Assembly: GCA_963697565.1 (NCBI GenBank)
Contig: CAVOOM010000007.1
Span: 372,001 to 436,000, forward strand
Source: CAWFSE01 sp963697565
GTDB taxonomy: Bacteria; Actinomycetota; Actinomycetes; CAVWCF01
Direction: 5' to 3'
Length of the DNA stretch: 64,000 bases
Shown: in pieces, positions 55,734-64,000 of the stretch
How positions within the stretch are numbered: the stretch's first letter is position 1
Layout of the letters: each line of letters begins with the position of its first letter
The notes under the pieces: model-generated
What the model was told of the DNA's origin: nothing
Databases searched by the model: none
The model's input: only the letters and a program-made list of their open reading frames with translations
Made by a program: the position numbers and the translations under genes

Positions 55734-56702
55734 CCGGGCCCCTCGGCGGGCGCCCCGCGCCCGACCCCCGGGGCCCGCGCTCGCCGACGGCGCGGCCGTC
55801 CGCGGCTGCCCGCGCCAGCCCTCGACCGGCAGCGCGAACTTGGCGACCAGCCGGTTGGCGAAGGGCGCGGTGTAGAGCCGCGCCAGCCGGACCGGGCGAG
55901 CCCCGCGCCGCACCTCGATCCGGTCGCCGGCGCCGAGGTCGTGCGCCCGGCGGCCGTCGCACCACAAGATGCCCTTGCCGGCCCCCACGACCTCGACGGC
56001 GAGGACCGAGTCGGGCGAGGTGACCATCGGCCGGGCGAAGAGCGCGTGCGCGCTGATCGGGACCATGAGCAGGGCCTGCACCTCGGGCCAGACGATCGGA
56101 CCACCGGCGGAGAAGGCGTACGCGGTCGACCCGGTCGGGGTCGCGCACACCACCCCGTCGCAGCCCCATCGGGACACCGGGCGGCCGTCCACCTCGGCGA
56201 CCACCTCGATCATCCGACCCCGGGAGGCCTTCTCGACGCTGGCCTCGTTGAGGGCCCACTCGCGGGCCACCACGGCCCCGTCGCGTACGAGGACGACGTC
56301 CAGGCTCATCCGCTCCTCGACGGTGTAGCGGCGGTCGACCACCCGCTCGACCACGGCGTGCAGGTCCTCGGCCTCGGCCTCGGCCAGGAAGCCCACATGG
56401 CCCAGGTTGACGCCCAGCACCGGCGCCTGCGCGTGGCGCGCGAGCTCCGCCCCCCGCAGCAGGGTGCCGTCGCCTCCGATGACGACGACCAGCTCGCAGC
56501 CGTCCGCGGCCTGGTCATCGCCCGGCACAACCTCGACGCCGGGGACGGGCCCCAGCGAGGACAGCGCCGGATCGTGCGGCTCGGGGACGCGTACGGCCAG
56601 GCCAGCGGCCATCAACTGGGTGGCGACCTCGATCCCGGCGAGGCGGGCCTCGGGTCGGCCGGCGTGTGTCACCACCAGGACGCGGCGCGGCGCGGCGGTC
56701 AT
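55730..56702 (-). CDS. nadK: NAD kinase (probable indel at the C-terminus)
   Basis: About 320 residues. VVVIGGDGTLLRGAELARH carries the GGDGT motif; WALNEASVEKASRGRM has the NE motif; GCDGVVCATPTGSTAYAFSA is the family signature. The domain is complete by FALPVEGWRGQP. A TGA overlapping the recN GTG lies at 55730-55732 but in another frame, so one base is probably wrong between about 55735 and 55800, a region rich in C and G runs. ATG overlaps the tlyA stop. Confidence 0.94.
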
Positions 56703-57502
56703 CCGGCAGGTCCCTCCTCGACGGCGCGGTCCACGTCCGCCGGGTCCAGGCTGGGCGCGCCGCGCCGCAACCAGATGAAGTACTCGACGTTGCCGGAGGG
56801 CCCCGGCAGGGGGCTCGCCACGACGCCAGCGGCCCCGAGCCCCAGCTCGGCGCCGCGCGCCCCGATCCTACGCACCGCCTCGGCGCGCAAGGCCGGGTCT
56901 CGCACCACGCCCCCCGAGCCGACCCGCTCGCGGCCGACCTCGAACTGGGGCTTGACCATGAGCACGAAGTCGGCGCCCTCGGCGGCCACCGCGACGAGCG
57001 CCGGGAGCACCACCGCAAGCGAGATGAACGACAGGTCGCCCACCACCAGGTCGGGCGCGGGCTCGACGTCGCCGGCCGCCAGGTCGCGCACGTTGGTGCG
57101 GTCGCGGACCTCCACCCGGGGGTCCGACCGCAGCCGCCAGTGCAGCTGGCCGTACCCCACGTCGACCGCGACCACCGAGGCCGCGCCGCGGCGCAGCACG
57201 ACATCGGTGAAGCCTCCGGTCGAGGCGCCGGCGTCCAGGACCCGGCGGCCGGCCACCACCAGCTCGGGCCACGCGTCGAGGGCCCCGGCCAGCTTGTGCC
57301 CGGCGCGGGACGCGTACTCGGGGTCGCCCGGGTCGGCGGACACGACGAGGGCGGCGGCCGGGTCCACCTGGGTCGCCGCCTTGGCCGCGGTCAGCCCGCC
57401 GACACTCACCCGGCCCGCCGCGATCAGCTCGACCGCGTGCTCGCGTGAGCGGGCCAGTCCCCGTCGCACCAGCTCGGCGTCCAGCCGCGCCCGGCGGGCC
57501 AT
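56699..57502 (-). CDS. tlyA: TlyA rRNA 2'-O-methyltransferase
   Basis: 267 residues from ATG 57502. N-terminal S4-like domain (RLDAELVRRGLARSREHAVE) and an FtsJ-type Rossmann methyltransferase: VLDAGASTGGFTDVVLRRGA, VVAVDVGYGQLHWRLRSDPR, LVVGDLSFISLAVVLPAL and VKPQFEVGRE. Methylates 16S and 23S rRNA in mycobacteria, and loss gives capreomycin resistance. The same order tlyA-nadK-recN occurs in M. tuberculosis. Confidence 0.94.
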   Translation of the reverse strand: MARRARLDAELVRRGLARSREHAVELIAAGRVSVGGLTAAKAATQVDPAAALVVSADPGDPEYASRAGHKLAGALDAWPELVVAGRRVLDAGASTGGFTDVVLRRGAASVVAVDVGYGQLHWRLRSDPRVEVRDRTNVRDLAAGDVEPAPDLVVGDLSFISLAVVLPALVAVAAEGADFVLMVKPQFEVGRERVGSGGVVRDPALRAEAVRRIGARGAELGLGAAGVVASPLPGPSGNVEYFIWLRRGAPSLDPADVDRAVEEGPAG

Positions 57503-57515
57503 CAGCCGGGCGAGT

Positions 57516-57725
57516 TCAGCCGCGCGCGGCGTCGAGGTCGGACAGCGCCCCGTGCAGCCGCCGGTGCACATCGTCGTAGACCTCGACGTGCTCGTGGGTC
57601 GGCAGCGCGTCGAGGTCGGCAAGCCGGTCGAGGGCCGGCTGTACGGACTCGCCGGCCCCCGAGGTGGGCTCGGGGGTGGCCTCGGGGGTGGCCTCGAAGG
57701 TGGCCTCGACGATCGGCTCGGTCAC
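57516..57725 (-). CDS. Small conserved protein upstream of tlyA
   Basis: 69 residues. An imperfect Glu-Ala-Thr-Pro repeat (EATFEATPEATPEPT) precedes VQPALDRLADLDALPTHEHV and EVYDDVHRRLHGALSDL. A small protein of this type, with the same HEHVEVYDDVHRRLH-like core, sits before tlyA in other actinobacteria (Rv1693 place). The underlying DNA has three short GTGGCCTCG-type repeats. Function unknown. Confidence 0.75.
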   Translation of the reverse strand: MTEPIVEATFEATPEATPEPTSGAGESVQPALDRLADLDALPTHEHVEVYDDVHRRLHGALSDLDAARG

Positions 57726-58258
57726 GATCCGGCGCCGGGGCTCTCGACCGCGGGCGCGACCGAGGCGGCCGCAGTCGGGGCGGGGGCCTTCTTGACGGGG
57801 GCCTTCTTGGCGGGGGCCTTCTTGGCGGGGGCCTTCTTCGCCGGCTTCTTGACGGGAACCTTCTTCGCTGCGGGCTCGGCCGCGGTGGGCTCAGCCAGGC
57901 CGACGGCCGCCCTCAGCCGGGCATCGATGTCGTCCACCCGCCGCTCAATCCTGCGCACGTGGACGGCGACCGACTCCATGTCATCGCCGGAGGCGAGGCC
58001 GAGCACGCCCACCGTGCGCTCCACCTCGGAGCGAACCAGTCCGACGAGCAGATCGCGGTTGCTCCGGGAGGTGGCCAGCAGGTCGTCGGCAAGCGACTGC
58101 ACCTGCCGGCTGACGTTGGAGGGCACTGACGACGCGTCCGTCAGCACCTCGGTGCCGCTGGCCGCAAGGGCCTTGGCAGCGGCGAGGGCGCGCTGACGCG
58201 TCACGTCGGTGAGTCCGTTGGCAAGCTGCAGATAGCCGCGCAGGGCGTCCATGACCAT
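57722..58258 (-). CDS. Phasin-like helical protein with lysine/alanine/proline tail
   Basis: 178 residues (ATG 58258; ATG 58252 also possible). The N-terminal 110 residues are helical (YLQLANGLTDVTRQRALAAA to MESVAVHVRRIERRVDDIDA). The C-terminus has KKAPAKKAPAKKAPVKKAP repeats, like histone H1/HupS-type tails. The helical part resembles polyhydroxyalkanoate-granule or phasin-type proteins. Nucleic-acid or polyanion binding by the tail is inference. GTGA overlap with the next small gene. Confidence 0.7.
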   Translation of the reverse strand: MVMDALRGYLQLANGLTDVTRQRALAAAKALAASGTEVLTDASSVPSNVSRQVQSLADDLLATSRSNRDLLVGLVRSEVERTVGVLGLASGDDMESVAVHVRRIERRVDDIDARLRAAVGLAEPTAAEPAAKKVPVKKPAKKAPAKKAPAKKAPVKKAPAPTAAASVAPAVESPGAGS

Positions 58259-58389
58259 GGGGCCACGTTACCCAAGCCTCGGTCCGCTGCGGAGGCGACC
58301 GGCCCACTCGGGGCGGACCGGGTCGCGACGGCCCCCGAGCCGTTGCGCTACCGTCCGACCGAATCTCCAGCGACGAGGACGGACGGACC

Positions 58390-58728
58390 ATGGCCAGCGA
58401 GGAGGACTGCCGTGCCGCGCTGGCGACGCTGGCCGAGCGGCTCGCCGGGGTTGACCCCGAGACCCGGGCGCAGCACGTGCTGGATCGCACCCTGTCCTGC
58501 CGCGTCCCAGATCTCGACCTGATCTTCACCGGACGACTGCATCAAGAGGGGCTCACCGACGTCACCACCGAGCCCTCGCCCAAGGCCCAGGTGCGGATCA
58601 CCGTTCACAGCGACGACCTCGTCGCCCTGGTCGACGGGTCGCTCGGACTCGTCCACGCATGGGCCACCGGGCAGTTCAAGATCGACGCCCCGTTGCGCGA
58701 CCTGCTCCACATCCGCTCGATGCTGTAG
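58390..58728 (+). CDS. SCP2 sterol-binding-like domain protein
   Basis: 112 residues. The SCP2 fold is suggested by LDRTLSCRVPDLDLIFTGRL, KAQVRITVHSDDLVALVDGS and the C-terminal VHAWATGQFKIDAPLRDLLH. Such proteins bind fatty acyl or other lipids. GAGGACGG precedes the ATG. Convergent with the HAD gene. Confidence 0.82.
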   Translation: MASEEDCRAALATLAERLAGVDPETRAQHVLDRTLSCRVPDLDLIFTGRLHQEGLTDVTTEPSPKAQVRITVHSDDLVALVDGSLGLVHAWATGQFKIDAPLRDLLHIRSML

Positions 58729-58738
58729 ACCCGCGCGC

Positions 58739-59794
58739 TCAGGACGGCGGGCGGGTCCCGCCCACCTGCTCCCACACTTCCGTAGGCACTCGGGCCGCAC
58801 CCTCGCCGGCCGACCAGGCCGCCGCGCAAACGGCCCGAACCCCGGCCAGCCAATCCGCGACGCGACCCGTCCCCGCCGCCCGGCGCTCCACGTGGACCGC
58901 TCCGCCTTCGACCCAACTTGCCCAAGGCCCGCACAGCCAGCGGGCGCTTCCCGGGTCCCACCGCGACACCTGGGGCGGCTCGAGCAGCGCGCCGAGGTCT
59001 GCGCCCACGTGGTCGGGCCTCCTGGCCGGTGGCGCGGCGGCCAGGTCGGCCGCGTCCGTCACCCCGGTGAGCACCAGCAGGCTTGGCCACCCGGCCCGGG
59101 TCGCGGCCTCGATGTCGGTGTCCAGGCGGTCCCCCACCAGGAGCGGCCGTTGTGCCTGCACCCGGTCCGCCGCCAGCCTGAGCAGGTCGCCCGCGGGCTT
59201 CCCGGCTGCCCGGTCGGGAGGCCGGCCCACGGCCGCGGCCACCGCCCCGACCAGGGCGCCGTTGCCCGGCGCCAGCCCGTGCGCGGTCGGCAGCGTGGTG
59301 TCCAGGTTGGTGGCCACCCACAGCGCGCCCGCCGACACGGCGTACGCCGCGGCCGCCAGGTCCACCCAGCCGAGACCCGGGTCGTACCCCTGCACCACCG
59401 CCTCCGGGCGGCGCGCTCCGGCGCCGTCGCCCGAGTCGGCTCGAGACACCGGTCTCAGGCCAACCGCTCGGACCTCCTCGGCGAGCGCCGAGGATCCGAT
59501 CACCAGCACGGATGACCCGGGCGCGAGCTCGTCTCGGAGCAGACCGGCGGCGGCCTGGGCCGCGGTCGCCACCTCGGCGGCCTCGGCCTGCACACCGAGC
59601 GCACGCAGGTGGGCCGCCACCGCCTCGGCCGAGCGCGACGCGTTGTTGGTCGCGAACGCGACCGAAAGCCCGGCGGCGCGGACCGTGCGCAGGGCCGCCG
59701 CCGCGCCCGCCACGGCGGCCGGCCCCACGTAGACGACGCCATCGAGGTCGAGGACGAGCAGATCATGGGCGTCCACGAGGCGCGGTGCGGGCAT
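58739..59794 (-). CDS. HAD-IIA family sugar/nucleotide phosphatase (NagD-like)
   Basis: 351 residues. HAD motif I LLVLDLDGVVYVGPAAVAGA; motif II FATNNASRS; motif III Lys in DRAAGKPAGDLLRLAADRVQ; motif IV VGDRLDTDIEAATRAGWPSL. A C2 cap lies between II and III. About 60 extra C-terminal residues (WLCGPWASWVEGGAVHVERR) go beyond the usual HAD domain. Place equivalent of Rv1692, a phosphatase of glycerol-phosphate type in M. tuberculosis. Confidence 0.9.
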   Translation of the reverse strand: MPAPRLVDAHDLLVLDLDGVVYVGPAAVAGAAAALRTVRAAGLSVAFATNNASRSAEAVAAHLRALGVQAEAAEVATAAQAAAGLLRDELAPGSSVLVIGSSALAEEVRAVGLRPVSRADSGDGAGARRPEAVVQGYDPGLGWVDLAAAAYAVSAGALWVATNLDTTLPTAHGLAPGNGALVGAVAAAVGRPPDRAAGKPAGDLLRLAADRVQAQRPLLVGDRLDTDIEAATRAGWPSLLVLTGVTDAADLAAAPPARRPDHVGADLGALLEPPQVSRWDPGSARWLCGPWASWVEGGAVHVERRAAGTGRVADWLAGVRAVCAAAWSAGEGAARVPTEVWEQVGGTRPPS

Positions 59795-59817
59795 GCGCCC
59801 ACCGTACGATCCATGGG

Positions 59818-61153
59818 ATGAGCGCGAAGCGGGTGCGGCCGGCCGAGGGCGGCCCCCCGGGGCTGGACGCGGCGCCGTTTCAGGGGCTGCGCTTCGCCCG
59901 CCAGCAGGTCGGGGCGGTCACCTCTCCGCCGTACGACGTGGTCGAGCGACGCGCCGTGCCCGCGCTTGAGGCCCTCGACCCGCACAACGTGATCCGGTTG
60001 ACGCGCCCGCGCGGCGGCGCGGCCCGGTACGCCGCGGCCGCCGCAGGAGCTGGCCGGCTGGCGCCGCAGCGGCGTGCTCGCCCGCGACGCGCGGCCGGCG
60101 TACTACGTGCTCACCCAGTCCGGGGCGGCCGGAAGCCTGGTCGGCCTGCTGGCCGCGGTGGCTGTGCCACACCACGCACCGGAGCTGGAGGTCGGCGGGT
60201 ACGCATCGGGTGTGCTCCCCCACGAGGAGGTCATGCCCGGCCCGGTGCGCGATCGGGCCGCCCTGATGCGGCGGGCGCGGGCGCAGTTCGAGCCGATCCT
60301 GCTCCAGCTCGAGCCCGCGTCCGACGGCGCGGTGGCCGCCGTGCTGCGCGACCCCGATGGCGACCCGGTGGTCGAGGCATGGGCCCCCGACGGCTCGCGG
60401 CAGTCGATCCACCGGGTCGAGGACCCCGACTCGCTGGCCGCGATCAGCCGCGACCTCGCCGGGCGACGGGCGCTGCTGGCCGACGGCCACCACCGGTGGG
60501 CGGCCTACCAGCGGGTGGCCCGGTCGCTGCGCCATGCCGAGGGTCCGGGCCCTTGGGACCGGGGGCTCGCGCTGCTGGTCGAGCCGGCGGTCCAACCGCT
60601 CGCCCTGGGCCCGATCCATCGCGCGGTCTCGGGCCTCGGCTTCGACGATGCGGTCCAACGCCTGCGTGGCTGCGCGCGGGTGGTGGAAGCCCCCTGGACC
60701 GCGGTGGCCGACGACGCGGCCTGGGCCGCGACGGTGGCGACGGCCCGGTGGCCCGAGCCGCTGAGCGTCCTGGCCGTGGCCGACGCCCGCTCCCGCCGGG
60801 CCGTGCTGGTCGACGGATGGGACGCCGCGGTGCGCTCGGCCCCCCCGGCCGACCGGCCGGCGTCGTGGCGCGCGCTGGCGGTGTCGCTGCTGCACCACGG
60901 GGTCCTGGGCGCCTGCTGGCCGGTCGGCGTACGCGCGGTGGGCTACCACCACACGGTTGCCGACACCCACGCGGCCGCGCGTGGCGGTCACGGCGTCGCC
61001 GTCCTGCTGCCGGCGGCGCCCGCCGAACTGGTGGTGCGGCTGGCCCATGAAGGGGTGCGGATGCCCCGCAAGAGCACGTCGTTCGGTCCCAAGCCGCGCA
61101 GCGGCCTGGTCATGCGGGCCTTCGACGCCGAGGCGCTCCCGCCGCGGCCCTGA
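59818..61153 (+). CDS. DUF1015 family protein (one frameshift)
   Basis: About 445 residues. FQGLRFARQQVGAVTSPPYD VV starts the family. The frame breaks near 60040 (a base lost in the GCC-rich run) and continues in another frame with QELAGWRRSGVLARDARPAY. LLADGHHRWAAYQR is the characteristic DGHHR motif, followed by ARGGHGVAVLLPAAPAELV and PRKSTSFGPKPRSGLVMRA. DUF1015 relates to a SerK-type kinase/ParB fold, so ATP- or ADP-dependent serine kinase activity is possible. Divergent from the HAD gene. Confidence 0.88.
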
Positions 61154-61502
61154 CCAACCGGCGCCCCCCTTCGACGGCGACCTCGTAGCGGCTCGCCGGC
61201 CCGGTCGGGGTGCGCCAGAAGCGGCGGCGAAGCGCGCCCTCGACCGCGACGACGTCGCCCGACCGCCACCGGCCCACGAGCCGGCGAGCCCCGGGGGTCC
61301 AGGCGGCGCAGTCCAGCGTGTCGACGGCCGGGCCGACGGAGCCCTCGGGCCGCTGGACCACCAGCCGCACCGTGAGCACCTCGTCCCCGCTCGGCAGCAC
61401 CCGCGGCAGCGGGTCGGCGGCGAGCCGACCCACGAGCTCGACGTGGTTGCGCGGCTCGGGCGGGTCGCCGGGAGAGGGGGCGGGGGCCGGGGAGGCGGTC
61501 AT
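61110..61502 (-). CDS. Single-stranded DNA-binding-like OB-fold protein
   Basis: 130 residues from ATG 61502. One OB fold like SSB: NHVELVGRLAADPLPRVLPS, VLTVRLVVQRP, VDTLDCAAWTPGARRLVGRW, SGDVVAVEGALRRRFWR. It lacks the long Gly-rich linker and acidic tip of the main SSB, so it is likely an accessory paralogue. Its 3' end overlaps the DUF1015 3' end by 44 bases on the opposite strand. Confidence 0.8.
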   Translation of the reverse strand: MTASPAPAPSPGDPPEPRNHVELVGRLAADPLPRVLPSGDEVLTVRLVVQRPEGSVGPAVDTLDCAAWTPGARRLVGRWRSGDVVAVEGALRRRFWRTPTGPASRYEVAVEGGRRLVRAAAGAPRRRRPA

Positions 61503-61606
61503 GGCGGGCCTTTCGACGCGGGGGTGCGGCTGCGGTCCTAGGCTCACAGCCGAAGCCAGCGCCCGGCAGCCCCTGCTGCCAGGTTGGGGACAAGCGAGGA
61601 GGCGCC

Positions 61607-62551
61607 GTGCCTGTGGACACCGCCCCGGTGCCCGTTCCGCTCGGCCAGGACGTCTTCGCCCTCGACACGAGGATGTCCGGCTACGAGGGCATCACCGCCG
61701 CGTACGCGATCCTCGGCGAGCGGCCCTGCCTGATCGAGACCGGCACCGCGGCGAGCGCTCCCGTCGTGGCCGCGGCGCTAGAGGGCCTGGGAGTCGGGCC
61801 GGACGATCTCGCGGTCCTGGTCGTCACCCACATCCACTTGGACCACGCAGGCGGCGTCGGCGACCTCGCTCGGCTCTACCCCAAGGCCCGGATCGTCGTG
61901 CAGGAGCGCGGCGCCCGGCACCTCGCCGATCCCACCCGGCTGATGGCCAGCGCTCGACTGGTCTTCGGCAGCGTGCTCGACGACGTCTTCGGGCCGCTCG
62001 CCCCGACCTCCGCCGAGCGGATCGACGCGATCGGCGCGTACGGCGAGATCGACCTCGGCGGCGGGCGCACGCTGCAGGCACACCACGCACCGGGCCACGC
62101 GAGCCACCACATCGGCCTGGTCGACTCGGCCACCGGCGACCTGTACGTCGGCGACGCCGCCGGCATCTGGATCCCCGAGACGCAGGACCTCCGGCCGACG
62201 ACGCCCCCGCCGGACTTCGACCTGGCCTTGGCCCTCGACACCTTGGACCGCTTCCGGTCGTACCGGCCGACGAGGCTGCTGTTCAGCCACTTCGGCCCGG
62301 TCTGCGAGGTGGATGAGGTGCTGCAGCGGTCCGCGGACGAGCTGCGCCTGTGGGTCGACCTCGTCAGCGAGGCGCGCAGCCAGGGGCTGGACGCCGAGCA
62401 CACGGTCACGATGGTCCGGGCGCGGACGGCCGACCGCTATCGGGCGTTCACCGACGACCCGGCGCTCGTGGCGAAGTTCGAGCATCTCAACGCCGACGCG
62501 GCCAACATCGCCGGAATCCTCAGGGCGCTCGACCGCGCAGAGTCGGCCTAG
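61607..62551 (+). CDS. Metallo-beta-lactamase-fold hydrolase
   Basis: 314 residues. The metal motif is THIHLDHAGGVGDLA (H-x-H-x-D-H), followed by APGHASHHIGLVDSATGDLY with His, and VGDAAGIW with the bridging Asp; LLFSHFGPV gives the last His. A helical C-terminal region follows. GTG 61607 has GAGGAGG upstream. Substrate unknown; glyoxalase-II- or quinolone-lactonase-like enzymes share this layout. Confidence 0.9.
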   Translation: MPVDTAPVPVPLGQDVFALDTRMSGYEGITAAYAILGERPCLIETGTAASAPVVAAALEGLGVGPDDLAVLVVTHIHLDHAGGVGDLARLYPKARIVVQERGARHLADPTRLMASARLVFGSVLDDVFGPLAPTSAERIDAIGAYGEIDLGGGRTLQAHHAPGHASHHIGLVDSATGDLYVGDAAGIWIPETQDLRPTTPPPDFDLALALDTLDRFRSYRPTRLLFSHFGPVCEVDEVLQRSADELRLWVDLVSEARSQGLDAEHTVTMVRARTADRYRAFTDDPALVAKFEHLNADAANIAGILRALDRAESA

Positions 62552-63967
62552 TCGAACGGCTCGGGGTCCCCCGATGCGGGCCGCTCGTCGAAGGCGCCAG
62601 CCTCGTCGTCTTCGGCGATCTCGGCGAAGCTGAACCCCTCCAACTCCGCCAACCGCTCGGCGGCGTCGGTGTCCCCCTCGCGGTCGGCGTCCGCCGAGCG
62701 GCCGAACCAGGTCATCGCCTCGTCGCGGCGACCGACCTCCAGCAGCGCCTCGGCGTACGCGTAGGCCAGCCGCGCCCACCACCCCTCCTCGACCCGACGG
62801 CGCAACTCGGGGGTCTGCAGGGCGGTGACCGCGGCCTCGGGCTGGCCGAGGTCCCGGCGCGCGCCGGACACGACCATCCGCAGCTCGGCCCGCGCCGCGA
62901 CGTCGAGCCGCTGGGCCTCCGGGGTCGAGGCGACGGCCAGTGCCCGGTCCGGCCGCCCGAGCCCGCGCTCGCAATCGGCCTCCATCGGCAGGTGGTCGAG
63001 CCGGCCGGACATCCGCCGGTAGGCGCGCAGATCGGCCAGCGCCTCGCCGTACTTGCCGGCGCCGTAGGCGGCGATGCCGCTCGCCTCGCGCACCACGGCC
63101 AACCGACTGCCAAACCGGCGCGCCGCCTGCGCGTGGGCGTAGGCCAGGTCCGGCTGGACACCCAGCAGCTCGCCGGTCATCACCAGGTGCCGGGCCACCA
63201 GGTCGCTGTGCACCTTGGACAGCGTGAGCAGCTCCCGGCGCACCTCGGGGTCCAGCTCCGAGCCGGTGATCTCGTCGGGGATCGGCGGACCCGCGTCGAG
63301 GGGAGCGCGATCCGAAGGCGGCCGCTCGGTGCGCGAACGATCCGCCGGCCCCCGCCCGCCCTCCCGCGGACCGCCCCGCGCATCAGATGAACGGCGAGGC
63401 GGCTGACCGCCGCTCCCCCGGCTCGAGCCGCCCCGCGCACCTGCCGCGGGCCCGGTCCGCGTCCCCTCGGGCTTGCCGCCGCGTGAGCCCGACCCCGACG
63501 GGCGGCCCGACGATCCGCTTCGCGTACCCGCGGCCGAGCCGCCGCGCTCATCTCGGCTCGACCCGCCGCGGCCGCCGCCGCCCGCCGAGCGGCCGCCTGA
63601 TCCGCCGGTCGTCGGGCGTCCCGAAGTCGGGCGCGCAGGTCCGCCGGTCCGTGAACCACCGCCGGACGCCGCACCTGAGCCCGACCCGGCCGGGCGGCCA
63701 GCGGCACTGGACGGCGGCCGACCAGATGAGCCGCCCCGGCCTCCGCCGGTCGAGGAGCCACCCCTCGACCCGCCCTTCGCCCCGCCCGTGGACCCGCTCT
63801 TGGCTCCGCCCTTCGACCCGCCCTTCGACCCGCCCTTCGCCGGCGGTCGACCGCCGGAGGCGCCGCGGCCGGCCCGCGCCCGAGGACCCTGATCGCGATC
63901 CGCCCCCCGAGGAGCGCTGGCCGCCCGCGGACCCGCCAGAACGAGGACCGTCTGCCTTGCCCGCCAT
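62548..63967 (-). CDS. TPR-like protein with long Gly/Ser/Arg low-complexity N-terminus (one frameshift)
   Basis: About 470 residues. ATG 63967 is preceded by GGAGG; the first 30 codons (MAGKADGPRSGGSAGGQRSS and onward) are in another frame from the rest, so an indel lies near 63870-63890. Then come about 180 residues of GGSKGG/RGG-like repeats, followed by a helical repeat domain (AYAHAQAARRFGSRLAVVRE, YGEALADLRAYRRMSGRLDH, EEGWWARLAYAYAEALLEVG) resembling the Rv1691 TPR protein. Stop codons overlap those of the convergent hydrolase gene by two bases. Confidence 0.78.
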
Positions 63968-64000
63968 AGGGACCTCCGTTGTCGCCGGCGCATCTGACGC

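Noticed and set aside
54039..58196. A 1385-codon open frame on the plus strand opposite recN, nadK and tlyA
   Set aside because: Same reasoning; the minus strand carries intact family signatures throughout.
63400..63900. Tandem-like GC repeats resembling a repeat array or CRISPR
   Set aside because: They are codon repeats within a low-complexity protein, with no uniform repeat/spacer spacing. No CRISPR array or cas gene is seen in the window.

Overview
The window is a high-GC, gene-dense stretch of an actinobacterial (Actinomycetota) chromosome. Translational overlaps of the ATGA/GTGA type are very common. Two blocks keep a gene order I know from Mycobacterium tuberculosis: the left end matches Rv1822-Rv1830 (pgsA2, DUF881, small basic protein, DUF881, gcvH, garA, ftsR-like MerR, bifunctional nuclease, second MerR), and the right half matches Rv1691-Rv1713 (TPR protein, HAD phosphatase, tlyA, nadK, recN, steA, steB/mctB, pyrG, NUDIX, xerD, parA-like, scpA, scpB, rluB, cmk, der). 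WhiB, the GarA-like FHA protein, SteA/SteB and TlyA all fit Actinomycetota. I cannot place it to genus.

Layout: (1) 1-5.3 kb, minus strand, envelope/central-metabolism regulation block. (2) 5.4-18.5 kb, a respiratory nitrate reduction island: a regulator gene coupled to narGHJI on the minus strand, two divergent narK-type transporters, then a DUF6457 protein, moaE, moaA and a YwiC-like membrane protein. The divergent intergenic region holds an inverted repeat matching the core of the DosR/DevR hypoxia box. (3) 18.5-27 kb, accessory genes: MFS exporter with TetR regulator and operator palindrome, nucleoside deaminase, secreted EEP-family phosphatase/nuclease, lipoprotein polysaccharide deacetylase, DUF2207 plus LemA, and a cation diffusion facilitator. 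(4) 27-32.4 kb, loosely packed small genes (WhiB, SRPBCC protein, an ATC-hydrolase-like protein, several tiny membrane proteins), two related BldC/excisionase-like remnants and a tRNA-Pro(GGG). (5) 32.4-45.9 kb, core operons for GTPase/kinase, aromatic amino acids, chromosome segregation, XerD, Ald, NUDIX and PyrG. (6) 46-54 kb, an envelope group: membrane phosphoesterase-like protein, GT4 glycosyltransferase, MurJ-type flippase, MraY/WecA-like transferase, SteB/MctB and SteA. (7) 54-64 kb, recN, nadK, tlyA, a lysine-tail protein, SCP2 protein, HAD phosphatase, DUF1015 protein, SSB-like protein, metallo-beta-lactamase protein, and a TPR protein with a long low-complexity N-terminus.

Gene cooperation: NarGHI would reduce nitrate at the quinol pool, NarJ would insert the molybdenum cofactor, MoaA/MoaE would supply the pterin, and the NarK pair would move nitrate/nitrite. 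The group-6 genes have the roles needed to start, extend, flip and trim a polyprenyl-linked glycan, which is the best candidate here for an undescribed pathway.

Quality caveat: about fifteen genes are broken by single-base indels, densest at 13.8-26.5 kb. Several lie in G/C runs and are repaired by one base, which points to sequencing or assembly error more than decay. Two consecutive gene pairs (membrane protein-pyrG and nadK-recN) read in frame with no stop, probably for the same reason.
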